Shown here in pieces: positions 1 to 6,869 of a stretch of 40,547 nt of DNA. A model generated the notes under the pieces. The model was not told where the DNA came from. It was given only the letters and a program-made list of their open reading frames with translations, and did no database searches. Origin of the DNA: an uncultured Clostridia bacterium. GTDB taxonomy: Bacteria > Bacillota > Clostridia > Oscillospirales > Acutalibacteraceae. The position numbers and the translations under genes are program-made. The stretch is from contig CANQZA010000013.1 in the NCBI GenBank assembly GCA_947628175.1, positions 1 to 40,547 of the forward strand, written 5' to 3'. Position 1 is the stretch's first letter. The number at the start of each line of letters is the position of its first letter.

Positions 1-345
1 CTCGCAAAGGTTGGCTGTTACGCAGTATGCGAGGGTGCCAACATGCCTGCCGACGCTGAAGCAACACAGGTATTCCTTGACAAGAAAATTCTCTTTATCC
101 CAGGAAAAGCTTCCAATGCGGGCGGTGTTGCTACATCTGCTCTTGAAATGGGTCAGAACTCAATCCGTTCAAGCTGGACCTTTGACGAGGTTGACACAAA
201 GCTCAAGGGAATTATGATTAATATTTATTATCATATGAAAGAGGCATGTGAGAAGTACGATGCCGTTGACAATTTTGTTGTCGGTGCAAACATTGCAGGC
301 TTTATGAAGGTTGCGGATGCAATGATGGCACAGGGTATTGTATAA
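1..345 (+). CDS. gdhA: NADP-type glutamate dehydrogenase, C-terminal part (5' end outside window)
   Basis: The frame is open from base 1 to the stop at 343-345, so only the last 114 residues are visible. They carry the C-terminal signature of hexameric glutamate dehydrogenases: CEGANMPADAEAT, then PGKASNAGGVATSALEM, SWTFDEVD and VVGANIAGF near the end. The enzyme interconverts 2-oxoglutarate plus ammonium and glutamate in the cytoplasm; the NADP-dependent anabolic type fits these motifs best, although the N-terminal cofactor region is not visible. A hairpin follows the stop by about 20 bases, so the gene probably ends its transcript here. ATG codons inside the window are internal, because the conserved sequence continues upstream of them. 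Confidence 0.93.
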   Translation, partial: LAKVGCYAVCEGANMPADAEATQVFLDKKILFIPGKASNAGGVATSALEMGQNSIRSSWTFDEVDTKLKGIMINIYYHMKEACEKYDAVDNFVVGANIAGFMKVADAMMAQGIV

Positions 346-364
346 ACGATAAATGAATGATTAG

Positions 365-390
365 GGACTGCTGTAAAAAGACAGCAGTCC
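365..390 (+). terminator. Probable terminator of gdhA
   Basis: Ten-base perfect stem GGACTGCTGT/ACAGCAGTCC with a six-base loop, followed by TGAATTTTTA. The U-rich tract is short, so moderate strength is expected. Confidence 0.7.
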
Positions 391-464
391 TGAATTTTTA
401 CTCCGATATTTTTCAATAACAGCTATACTATAAATATCAGCCATTGCCGAAAAGAGGTTTCAAA

Positions 465-1382
465 ATGATTTATACAATCACCATTAACCCTGCGCTTGAT
501 TATGTGCTGGATGTTGAAAGTCTGCAAACAAAAGATATAAATAAAGCACAGAGCGACCGGATCTATTACGGCGGAAAGGGCATCAATGTTTCGGTTATTC
601 TTTCAAGGCTGAAGGTTGACAACACCGCACTGGGGTTTCTCGCAGGTTTTACAGGCAGGCATCTTGAAGAGATGCTTAAAGCGGAAAAAATCAGGACTGA
701 CTTTTTATATCTGGACCGGGGAGACACGAGAATAAATGTTAAAATAAGAGCGCAGTATGAGCTTGATATAAACGCTCCGGGTCCTGAAATCAATGAAAAG
801 GACATAAAGTCTCTGTTAAAAAAGCTTGGCCGGGTGAGGGACGGCGACTTCATTGTTCTCGCTGGCTCTGCAGGCACAATAAAGTCCGACGATATATACG
901 AGAGAATTCTTGAGCACCTTGACGGCAGGGATATTAAGGCCGTAATAGACACAACGGGCAATATGCTTTTGAGGACACTTAAATACAAACCTTTTCTGAT
1001 AAAGCCTAATCACCATGAACTCGGTGCGCTCTTCGGTGTGGAGCTTGACGCTGATGATGAAATGGAAAAATACGCTAAAGAGCTTCAGAAAATGGGCGCA
1101 TCAAATGTTCTTGTTTCGCGCGGTGAAAAAGGCGCGTTTCTTATGGACAAAAACGCAAATACCTATAGAATCGACAATTTCCCGGGCACAGTTTTAAATA
1201 CAACCGGCTGTGGGGATTCGATGGTGGCAGGATTCATTGCAGGATATATTGAAAGGGGAGATTTTGCCTACGCGCTGAAATTAGGAACCGCCTGTGCGAA
1301 TGCGACCGCCTTTTCGCCTTCCCTCGCCCGGGCAGATGAAATAAAAAATATAGTAAACAGCAATATATTGACCATCCGATAA
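465..1382 (+). CDS. pfkB: PfkB-family sugar-phosphate kinase, 1-phosphofructokinase type
   Basis: A 305-residue ribokinase-fold enzyme of the 1-phosphofructokinase/tagatose-6-phosphate kinase branch. It begins MIYTITINPALDY, as this branch does, has GGKGINVS at residues 36-43, KPNHHE near residue 180 and the anion-hole/catalytic motif GCGDSM around 248-253 (usually GAGDS; Asp251 is the expected base). The likely reaction is ATP-dependent phosphorylation of fructose 1-phosphate to the 1,6-bisphosphate; tagatose 6-phosphate is an alternative. No PTS permease or fruR regulator is adjacent, so the substrate cannot be read from context. The ATG at 465 is preferred over an upstream in-frame TTG at 444 because AGAGG lies 7 bases before it. 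It converges with htpG and shares its terminator. Confidence 0.88.
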   Translation: MIYTITINPALDYVLDVESLQTKDINKAQSDRIYYGGKGINVSVILSRLKVDNTALGFLAGFTGRHLEEMLKAEKIRTDFLYLDRGDTRINVKIRAQYELDINAPGPEINEKDIKSLLKKLGRVRDGDFIVLAGSAGTIKSDDIYERILEHLDGRDIKAVIDTTGNMLLRTLKYKPFLIKPNHHELGALFGVELDADDEMEKYAKELQKMGASNVLVSRGEKGAFLMDKNANTYRIDNFPGTVLNTTGCGDSMVAGFIAGYIERGDFAYALKLGTACANATAFSPSLARADEIKNIVNSNILTIR

Positions 1383-1416
1383 AAAAATCCGAAGAACTTT
1401 TGCTCTTCGGATTTTT
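1383..1416. terminator. Bidirectional terminator between pfkB and htpG
   Basis: A 13-base stem, AAAAATCCGAAGA/TCTTCGGATTTTT, with the loop ACTTTTGC. It has a T run on its right end for the forward transcript and an A run at 1381-1387 that serves as a T run for the reverse transcript. It lies between two convergent genes. Confidence 0.88.
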
Positions 1417-1445
1417 CATTTCATATGAGTTATAATAATCTTGAA

Positions 1446-3326
1446 TCACATAAGCTCGCAGACAATATCTGAAAACTCTGTCGGGTTATCTATATCCAGT
1501 CCTGCGATAAGTCTTGCGTTTGCGTACAGAAGTTTTGTATATTTAACAATCGTTTCATCATCAGCAGAAACAAGTTTTTCGGCAACAGGATGTTTCACAT
1601 TGACCTCAAGAACAAGCTGCGCCTTGACACCCTGATTGGCGCCCGGCATGGAGTTGAGAACTTTTTCCATTTCAAGTGAAACATAGCCCTCTGCCGAAAG
1701 GCTTACCGGATGCTTGCCGAGCTTATTTGAAAATTTGACTGCCGTAACCTGTCCGTCAAGAGCATTCTTCATTTTTTCAAGAAGCTCTTTGGAGTCCTCA
1801 TTTTTCTGGTTGATTGCCTCTTTTTCGGCGTCCGTACTTAGGTCAATGTCATTTTTACAGATATTCGCAAAATGCTTTCCGTCATATTCCATAAGCATCT
1901 GAATGGCAAATTCATCAACCTCATCAGTGAAATAAAGCACCTCATACCCTTTTTCCCTGACTGCATCAGTCTGCGGAAGAAGGGCAATTTTCTCAGCGCT
2001 CTCACCGCAGGCATAATAAATTGTATCCTGCGAATCCGCCATTCTGCCGACATACTCCTTGAGTGTAGTAAGTCCGTCGCCGTTTGATGAATCAAACAAA
2101 AGCAAATCCTTGAGCGAGTCTTTCTCCATTCCGTAATTTGCATAGACGCCGTACTTGAGCTGGAGACCGAATGTTTTAAAGAATTTTTCATACCGCTCAC
2201 GGTCATTTGAAAGCATCTTTTTAAGTTCATTTTTAATTTTCTTATCAATAGCCTTCGCAATAATTTTCAACTGGTGGTCGTGCTGAAGCATTTCTCTGCT
2301 GATGTTCAGGCTTAAATCGGCGCTGTCAACAAGTCCCTTAATAAAGCTGAAATAATCGGGAAGAAGATCCGCGCATTTATCCATAATCAAAACGCCGTTT
2401 GAGTAAAGCTGAAGGCCTTTTTCATATTCCTTTGAATAAAAATCATAAGGAGGATTTTCAGGAATATACATAAGTGCGTCAAAGGTTGCCTGTCCTTCCG
2501 TTTTTGAATGGATGACCGCAATAGGATCTGAATAATCCATAAACTTCTGCTTATAGAATTCGTTATAGTCCTCCTGCTTGATTTCACGCTTGGATTTTCT
2601 CCAAATAGGAATCATCGAGTTGAGCGTATCCTCGCTGATTTCCGTTATATATTCGCCCTCCTTTTCCGTGTCGGGAACCTGATGGCTCATCTCCATTATA
2701 ATAGGATAACGAATATAGTCGCTGTACTTTTTAACAAGCTCCTGGATGGTATACTGCTCAAGATACTGTGAATAATCTTCGTTTTCGGTATCCTCTTTAA
2801 TATAAAGCGTAATGACCGTTCCCGCGTCATCCTTGTCGCATTCTTCAATTGTATATCCGTCAATACCTTTTGATATCCATTTATGCGCACTTTGCTCACC
2901 GAATGCCTTTGATACAACCTCAACCTTATCAGATACCATAAAGGAGGAGTAAAAACCTACACCAAACTGACCGATAACGGAAATATCATCGATATTTTTA
3001 TCCTGTGCATTCTCCTTCTTAAAGTTGAATGAGCCGCTCTTTGCAATCGTTCCGAGATTATTTTCAAGTTCATCGGCGGTCATTCCGATACCGTTATCTG
3101 TAATTTTTATAATTCTGTTTTCCTTATCCAGATCAATACGGATTTTAAAATCGCTTTTTGAAAGAGCAACGGAATTATCGGTAAGAGATTTGAAATAAAG
3201 CTTGTCTATGGCATCACTTGCATTTGAAATAAGCTCTCTCAAAAATATCTCTTTATGCGTATAAATAGAATGAATCATCATATCAAGCAGTTTCTTCGAT
3301 TCTGCTTTAAATTGTTTTTTTCTCAT
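1446..3326 (-). CDS. htpG: Molecular chaperone HtpG (Hsp90 family)
   Basis: A 626-residue cytoplasmic ATP-dependent chaperone of normal bacterial Hsp90 length. The N-terminal GHKL ATPase domain shows KQFKAESKKLLDMMI, ELISNASDAIDK (metal/ATP-binding Glu and Asn), DNGIGM and GQFGVGFYSSFM; the middle domain carries SADLSLNISREMLQ; the C-terminal dimerisation region ends the protein. The start is set at ATG 3326 because the ribosome site AAGGTG lies just before it; an upstream in-frame GTG at 3341 overlaps that site. Directly upstream are a perfect CIRCE element and a sigma-A promoter, so heat induction through HrcA is expected. It is monocistronic, between its own promoter and the shared terminator. 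Confidence 0.97.
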   Translation of the reverse strand: MRKKQFKAESKKLLDMMIHSIYTHKEIFLRELISNASDAIDKLYFKSLTDNSVALSKSDFKIRIDLDKENRIIKITDNGIGMTADELENNLGTIAKSGSFNFKKENAQDKNIDDISVIGQFGVGFYSSFMVSDKVEVVSKAFGEQSAHKWISKGIDGYTIEECDKDDAGTVITLYIKEDTENEDYSQYLEQYTIQELVKKYSDYIRYPIIMEMSHQVPDTEKEGEYITEISEDTLNSMIPIWRKSKREIKQEDYNEFYKQKFMDYSDPIAVIHSKTEGQATFDALMYIPENPPYDFYSKEYEKGLQLYSNGVLIMDKCADLLPDYFSFIKGLVDSADLSLNISREMLQHDHQLKIIAKAIDKKIKNELKKMLSNDRERYEKFFKTFGLQLKYGVYANYGMEKDSLKDLLLFDSSNGDGLTTLKEYVGRMADSQDTIYYACGESAEKIALLPQTDAVREKGYEVLYFTDEVDEFAIQMLMEYDGKHFANICKNDIDLSTDAEKEAINQKNEDSKELLEKMKNALDGQVTAVKFSNKLGKHPVSLSAEGYVSLEMEKVLNSMPGANQGVKAQLVLEVNVKHPVAEKLVSADDETIVKYTKLLYANARLIAGLDIDNPTEFSDIVCELM

Positions 3327-3348
3327 TTTTAACACCTTCACACGAAAA

Positions 3349-3375
3349 TTAGCACTCTCATCTTTTGAGTGCTAA
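3349..3375 (-). promoter_or_regulatory. CIRCE operator (HrcA binding site)
   Basis: A perfect TTAGCACTC-N9-GAGTGCTAA inverted repeat. It sits just downstream of the -10 box of the htpG promoter and overlaps the expected transcription start, where HrcA would block transcription. Confidence 0.96.
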
Positions 3376-3379
3376 AAGT

Positions 3380-3407
3380 ATTATACACCTTGTCCGAAAA
3401 TTGTCAA
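3380..3407 (-). promoter_or_regulatory. Sigma-A promoter of htpG
   Basis: On the reverse strand, TTGACA (3407-3402) and TATAAT (3385-3380) are both exact consensus with a 16-base spacer. The CIRCE element follows immediately. Confidence 0.9.
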
Positions 3408-3449
3408 TACCCTATGGAATATTTTTCCGCATTCAGTGCGTTAAAAGGA

Positions 3450-3478
3450 TTGACTTTTTTTGGAAACTTAAATAAAAT
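3450..3478 (+). promoter_or_regulatory. Sigma-A promoter of the GDPD gene
   Basis: TTGACT (3450-3455), 17-base spacer, TAAAAT (3473-3478). The start would fall near 3485, giving a leader of only about 12 bases that opens with the ribosome site GAGGGGG. Confidence 0.7.
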
Positions 3479-3496
3479 GAATGCAAGAGGGGGAAA

Positions 3497-4483
3497 ATGA
3501 ATATGAAAAAATCATTAAAAGCTTTTGTTATCCTGATCTGCATTATCCTTGTTATTGTGGCCGCGATGACTTTTGCAGGGAATTACAAATCAAACCCTGC
3601 AGATATTGAACATTACACAACCGACAATCAATACATACTGGATGACACTGATATTTCGGGACACAGAAGCGGCGGCGGAATAGCTCCCGAGGAAACTATG
3701 ATGGCGTTTAAAAACTGTATTGAAAATGATGAATTCAAAGTTGATGTTTTTGAATTTGATCTCCATATTACCAAAGACAATGTGCTTATCCTTCTTCACG
3801 ACGATACGCTGGACAGAACATCTGACAGCCTTGAGGTCTTCGGCGAAAAGGATATAAAACCGGAGGACAAAACATACGATGAGCTTCGCCGGCTCAACAT
3901 GGGCGCAAAATTTGAAACGGATAACGGCGAAAAACCTTATTCCGATTTAAAAGGCAGTGAGGTCAGTGATGATCTTAAAATACTCAGCCTTGACGAAGCT
4001 TTGGATCGCCTTACCGAAAATGGCGACTATAAATTCATTATTGAAATAAAAAATGACGGCGAGCTGGGAAAAAAGGGTGTAGACATTCTTCACAAAACAC
4101 TTGTTGAGAGAAACCTTCTCGACCGTGTAATTTTCGGTACATTTCATAAGGAGATCAGCGAGTATGTTGACAAAACATACCCCGATATGACAAGGAGCAC
4201 TTCAATAGCGGAGGTACTTGATTTTTGGAGAGCGGCTTTAACCGACAGCAAGACCTATACTCCGCCATGTAAAGTCCTTCAGGTTCCCTACTGTCAGCCG
4301 TACAAAGGACTCGGTCTGAATATTGCTACTGCAAAGGTAATGAATTATGCGCACGCACACAATATGGCAGTTCAGTTTTGGACAGTAAATAATCAGAAAG
4401 ATATGGAATATTTGCTCTCCATAGGCGCAGACTGTATTATGTCCGATTATCCCGACTTATTATACAAAACAAAAAACCGATAA
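3497..4483 (+). CDS. Membrane-anchored glycerophosphodiester phosphodiesterase family protein
   Basis: 328 residues with one N-terminal membrane segment (about 5-27) followed by an extracytoplasmic GDPD TIM-barrel domain. The catalytic pattern is intact: GHRSGGGIAPEET (His-Arg and the Glu of the usual PEN motif), EFDLHITKD, LLHDDTLDRTSD, IEIKND and, near the end, QFWTVNN and MSDYPD. The family hydrolyses glycerophosphodiesters to glycerol 3-phosphate and an alcohol; at the cell surface it could act on deacylated lipids or on teichoic-acid-like polymers, but the substrate is not visible here. The ATG at 3497 is chosen for the strong GAGGGGG 4-10 bases upstream. It has its own promoter and terminator, so it is probably monocistronic. 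A second, degenerate relative lies at 21305-22141. Confidence 0.88.
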   Translation: MNMKKSLKAFVILICIILVIVAAMTFAGNYKSNPADIEHYTTDNQYILDDTDISGHRSGGGIAPEETMMAFKNCIENDEFKVDVFEFDLHITKDNVLILLHDDTLDRTSDSLEVFGEKDIKPEDKTYDELRRLNMGAKFETDNGEKPYSDLKGSEVSDDLKILSLDEALDRLTENGDYKFIIEIKNDGELGKKGVDILHKTLVERNLLDRVIFGTFHKEISEYVDKTYPDMTRSTSIAEVLDFWRAALTDSKTYTPPCKVLQVPYCQPYKGLGLNIATAKVMNYAHAHNMAVQFWTVNNQKDMEYLLSIGADCIMSDYPDLLYKTKNR

Positions 4484-4494
4484 TCTTTCAGACC

Positions 4495-4527
4495 AAAAAG
4501 ACGCCTTTCAGGAAGGGCGTCTTTTTT
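4495..4527 (+). terminator. Terminator of the GDPD gene
   Basis: The stem AAAAAGACGCC/GGCGTCTTTTT, extended by part of the loop, is followed by a T-rich tract. It starts 12 bases after the stop codon. Confidence 0.88.
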
Positions 4528-4637
4528 ATTTATACAAAATACGCTAAGAGAAGGAAAAACAAGGCAGGCTAAACAATACATTGATTTTAGGATTAAAAAA
4601 TAAAAAAGAATTACCAAAAATTCTTAACGATTTTATC

Positions 4638-4666
4638 GTATAGGCTAATTGAATATGTGCAAAATA
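4638..4666 (+). promoter_or_regulatory. Possible sigma-G promoter of spoVT
   Basis: GTATA (4638-4642), 17 bases, CAAAATA (4660-4666), close to the forespore sigma-G pattern GYATR-N17/18-CATNNTA with one mismatch in the -10. spoVT is sigma-G dependent in Bacillus. The site is weak enough to be chance in AT-rich DNA. Confidence 0.4.
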
Positions 4667-4671
4667 TTACA
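4656..4671 (+). promoter_or_regulatory. TGTGCAAAATATTACA motif upstream of spoVT
   Basis: Sixteen bases, matching 15 of 16 positions with 5279-5294. It overlaps the proposed -10 region of spoVT, where a repressor could act. SpoVT itself and the PucR-type regulator at 34150-35235 are the two candidate binders in the window; neither is proven. Confidence 0.4.
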
Positions 4672-4703
4672 GATATATTTACAGTATTTGAGGAGCAGAT
4701 ATT

Positions 4704-5240
4704 ATGAAAGCAACAGGAATTGTAAGAAGAATAGACGATTTAGGCAGAATAGTAATCCCAAAGGAAATCAGACGCTCATTTCGCATTAAAGAGGGTGACC
4801 CTCTGGAAATATTTACAGATGCCGAAGGAGAGGTTATATTTAAAAAATATTCACCTATCGGAGAGCTTTCCAACTTTGCAAACCAATATGCCGAGGTACT
4901 TCACAAAAACGGAGGATTGCCCGTTGCAATCATGGATAATGACCATGTTATTGCGGCATCGGGTGTAAGCAAAAGGGAAATTCTTGAACGCCGTGTCACA
5001 AAAAATCTTGAAGAGCTTATGGAAAACAGAGCAATACACATTGCAACCGAACAGGTTCCGAGCATGAATGCCATTGAAGGATTTGACAGAAAGGCAAATG
5101 TTGTATATCCGATTATATACGGCGGCGATGTAAGCGGCGCCGTTGCACTGATTGAGGATGAAAACCATCAGCTTCCAACAGAAACGGATATAAAACTTGT
5201 TCAGGTTGCCGCTGCTTTTCTTGGTAAGCAAATGGAGTGA
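4704..5240 (+). CDS. spoVT: Stage V sporulation transcription regulator SpoVT
   Basis: 178 residues, the same length as Bacillus SpoVT. Residues 1-50 form an AbrB-type swapped-hairpin DNA-binding domain (MKATGIVRRIDDLGRIVIP, then KEIRRSFRIKEGDPLEIF). Residues from about 55 on form a GAF-like sensory domain (AIMDNDHVIAASGVSKREIL, later GAVALIEDE). The AbrB-plus-GAF arrangement separates SpoVT from the shorter AbrB and Abh. SpoVT tunes forespore sigma-G gene expression and affects germination. The start has GAGG 11 bases upstream and no competing in-frame ATG. A possible sigma-G promoter and a TGTGCAAA motif lie upstream; a large inverted repeat of the same motif lies just after the stop. Confidence 0.95.
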   Translation: MKATGIVRRIDDLGRIVIPKEIRRSFRIKEGDPLEIFTDAEGEVIFKKYSPIGELSNFANQYAEVLHKNGGLPVAIMDNDHVIAASGVSKREILERRVTKNLEELMENRAIHIATEQVPSMNAIEGFDRKANVVYPIIYGGDVSGAVALIEDENHQLPTETDIKLVQVAAAFLGKQME

Positions 5241-5248
5241 TTTTTTGT

Positions 5249-5290
5249 ATACTTTGCACATAACTATTTGACATTTTTTGTGCAAAGTAT
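5249..5290 (+). repeat. 12-base inverted repeat (ATACTTTGCACA / TGTGCAAAGTAT)
   Basis: Perfect 12-base arms at 5249-5260 and 5279-5290, separated by 18 bases. No T tract follows, so it is more like a two-site operator than a terminator. The right arm extends into the 16-base motif found upstream of spoVT. The repeat lies 30-70 bases upstream of the tandem yczE promoters. Confidence 0.6.
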
Positions 5291-5305
5291 TACATAAGTA
5301 GAAAG

Positions 5306-5314
5306 TTGCACAAA
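5306..5314 (+). promoter_or_regulatory. TTGCACAAA half-site near the yczE promoter
   Basis: A third copy of the TTGCACA core, ending five bases before the -35 box of the first yczE promoter. That is a typical activator position. Confidence 0.35.
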
Positions 5315-5318
5315 AATA

Positions 5319-5346
5319 TTGATTTTTTTAAATACAAGCATATAAT
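5319..5346 (+). promoter_or_regulatory. yczE promoter P1
   Basis: TTGATT (5319-5324), 16-base spacer, exact TATAAT (5341-5346). Confidence 0.55.
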
Positions 5347-5347
5347 G

Positions 5348-5376
5348 TTGACAAAGAGAGAGGCAAAAAATATACA
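5348..5376 (+). promoter_or_regulatory. yczE promoter P2
   Basis: Exact TTGACA (5348-5353), 17-base spacer, TATACA (5371-5376). It starts two bases after the -10 box of P1, so the two promoters are in tandem. Confidence 0.7.
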
Positions 5377-5397
5377 GCATATATAAGAGGTCGGAAA

Positions 5398-6237
5398 ATG
5401 AAACATTTTCAGAACGAAGCTTACGGATATGTAAAAGATATGTTTACACAGCATCATATGGTTAAGCGCGTTGTTTTGTCTTTTATCAGCATTATTGTTA
5501 TGGGTTTCGGAATTTCGCTTTTTTCCGTTTCAGGTTTTGGCGTGGATCCTTTCACCTCAATGAATATGAACATTGCGAGCACTTTGCATCTCGGATTCGG
5601 AACATACCAGCTTATAGTCAACGCAATTCTTCTTTTCTATATCATAATCGTTGCACACAGAGGGCTTGTCGGACTCGGAACAGTATTCAATATGGTAGGT
5701 TGCGGATATGTCTGTGAATTTTTCAGCAAAACAATAACACCGTTTATTTCAGAACATTTTTCTCTCCCCTTAAGAATACTTTTTCTCCTTGCGGGAATTA
5801 TAACACTCTGCTTTGCGTGCTCGCTGTTTTTTACGGCAAATGTAGGGGTTGGTCCTTATGACGCACTTGGCTTTATGCTCAGCAGAGGAATACATCTTCC
5901 TTATAAATGGATAAGAGTTATTACCGATATTACGGTAATTCTTATAGGCCTTATAATCAGCGGCGGATTAACCGGACTTATGAACGGCAATCCTTCAGCA
6001 GTGCACAACATAGGGGTGGGAACAATAATAACCGCTTTTTGCATGGGCCCTCTTGTCAATCTATTCAACAAATATGTATCCGCTAAAATATTCAACATTG
6101 ATTATGAAAAAATAAGCAAAGATGTTGCTTTCTTTATGATTAAAGGAGCCATGGTGAAAAATACAGTTCCAAGGCAGGTACCGTTCTCTCCTACAAGGCT
6201 GAATAAGAAAGCGAACCCTTATGAGCTTTTGAGATAA
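5398..6237 (+). CDS. YczE/YitT-type integral membrane protein, function unknown
   Basis: 279 residues. After a polar stretch of about 20 residues the chain is mostly membrane helices, with two related halves: VMGFGISLFSVSGFGVDPFT early and CFACSLFFTANVGVGPYDA later. The repeated GhGhxxFxxxxxGVxPxD pattern is characteristic of the YczE/YyaS/YitT family. The family is common in Firmicutes and suspected to be a transporter, but no substrate is established. The last 50 residues are polar and probably cytoplasmic. The start has AAGAGG 8 bases upstream. Two tandem promoters and three TTGCACA-type sites precede the gene, so it is likely regulated rather than constitutive. A terminator follows directly. 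Confidence 0.82.
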   Translation: MKHFQNEAYGYVKDMFTQHHMVKRVVLSFISIIVMGFGISLFSVSGFGVDPFTSMNMNIASTLHLGFGTYQLIVNAILLFYIIIVAHRGLVGLGTVFNMVGCGYVCEFFSKTITPFISEHFSLPLRILFLLAGIITLCFACSLFFTANVGVGPYDALGFMLSRGIHLPYKWIRVITDITVILIGLIISGGLTGLMNGNPSAVHNIGVGTIITAFCMGPLVNLFNKYVSAKIFNIDYEKISKDVAFFMIKGAMVKNTVPRQVPFSPTRLNKKANPYELLR

Positions 6238-6243
6238 GCAAAC

Positions 6244-6280
6244 AAGGCTGCGAAAAAAACACATCTCACAGCCTTTTTAT
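6244..6280 (+). terminator. Terminator of the yczE-like gene
   Basis: Stem AAGGCTG/CAGCCTT, extended with one mismatch, followed by TTTTTATATA. It starts seven bases after the stop codon. Confidence 0.75.
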
Positions 6281-6321
6281 ATATAGCTATTTATGTTTTT
6301 ACACATAGATTTTACCCCTTT

Positions 6322-6361
6322 ACGAAAAATGCACTCTGCATATGCAGAGTGCATTTTTCGT
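6322..6361. terminator. 40-base perfect palindrome, probable bidirectional terminator
   Basis: An unbroken palindrome of two 20-base arms, with A5 on the left, T5 on the right and the centre CTGCATATGCAG. It lies between the convergent yczE-like gene and rlmH, 28 bases beyond the rlmH stop. It has no separate loop, so a tetraloop would form from the central bases. The A and T runs allow termination on both strands. Confidence 0.75.
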
Positions 6362-6389
6362 TTTATGGTATTCCCTAATAAAATATATG

Positions 6390-6869
6390 TTATTTGTGAT
6401 ATTTTGAATGATTTTGAATGGAAAAGGCACGGTAAATCTGCTCGAGCAGCACAATTCTGGAAAGCTGGTGCGTAAGCGTCATTTTTCCGAACGACAGATG
6501 ATACTTTGCATATCGCTTTACATGATCGCTCAGTCCAAACGAACCGCCTATTGCAAAACATATGGAAGAATGATCAAATGCTATTTTTTCAATCAGACGC
6601 GAAAAATCAGGGCTGGCATATTCTTTTCCTTCTATACAAAGGGTTATAAGCGCTGAGCCTTTGGGAATTTTCTCCATAATACGCTCTCCCTCTTTTTCTA
6701 TAATGCTGTCAATCTGTGCCGGAGAAGGGTTATCGGGTGAGCGTTCCTCTTTGACCTCAATAATATTCATTTTGCACATGGCCGACAGCCTTTTTTCATA
6801 TTCCGCACTCGCATCTCGGAAATATTTTTCTTTGAGATTGCCGACGGCAACAATAGTTATATTCATCAT
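6390..6869 (-). CDS. rlmH: 23S rRNA (pseudouridine1915-N3)-methyltransferase RlmH
   Basis: 159 residues, the normal length for this small SPOUT/trefoil-knot methyltransferase. It uses S-adenosylmethionine to methylate pseudouridine 1915 in helix 69 of 23S rRNA on assembled 70S ribosomes. Diagnostic motifs are ITIVAVGNLKEKYF at the N-terminus, FAIGGSFGLSD in the SAM-binding knot, and LSFGKMTLTHQLSRIVLLEQ then IYRAF at the C-terminus. Its first ATG overlaps the walJ stop as ATGA, so it is translationally coupled to walJ. The same pair sits at the end of the walRK locus in Bacillus, although the kinase and regulator are absent here. The transcript probably ends at the 40-base palindrome. Confidence 0.97.
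   Translation of the reverse strand: MMNITIVAVGNLKEKYFRDASAEYEKRLSAMCKMNIIEVKEERSPDNPSPAQIDSIIEKEGERIMEKIPKGSALITLCIEGKEYASPDFSRLIEKIAFDHSSICFAIGGSFGLSDHVKRYAKYHLSFGKMTLTHQLSRIVLLEQIYRAFSIQNHSKYHK

Noticed and set aside
444-1382. Fructose PTS operon
   Set aside because: The PfkB kinase is flanked by gdhA and htpG; no PTS component or DeoR-type regulator is adjacent.
5249-5290. Intrinsic terminator of spoVT
   Set aside because: The inverted repeat has an 18-base loop, is AT-rich and has no T tract after it; an operator fits better.
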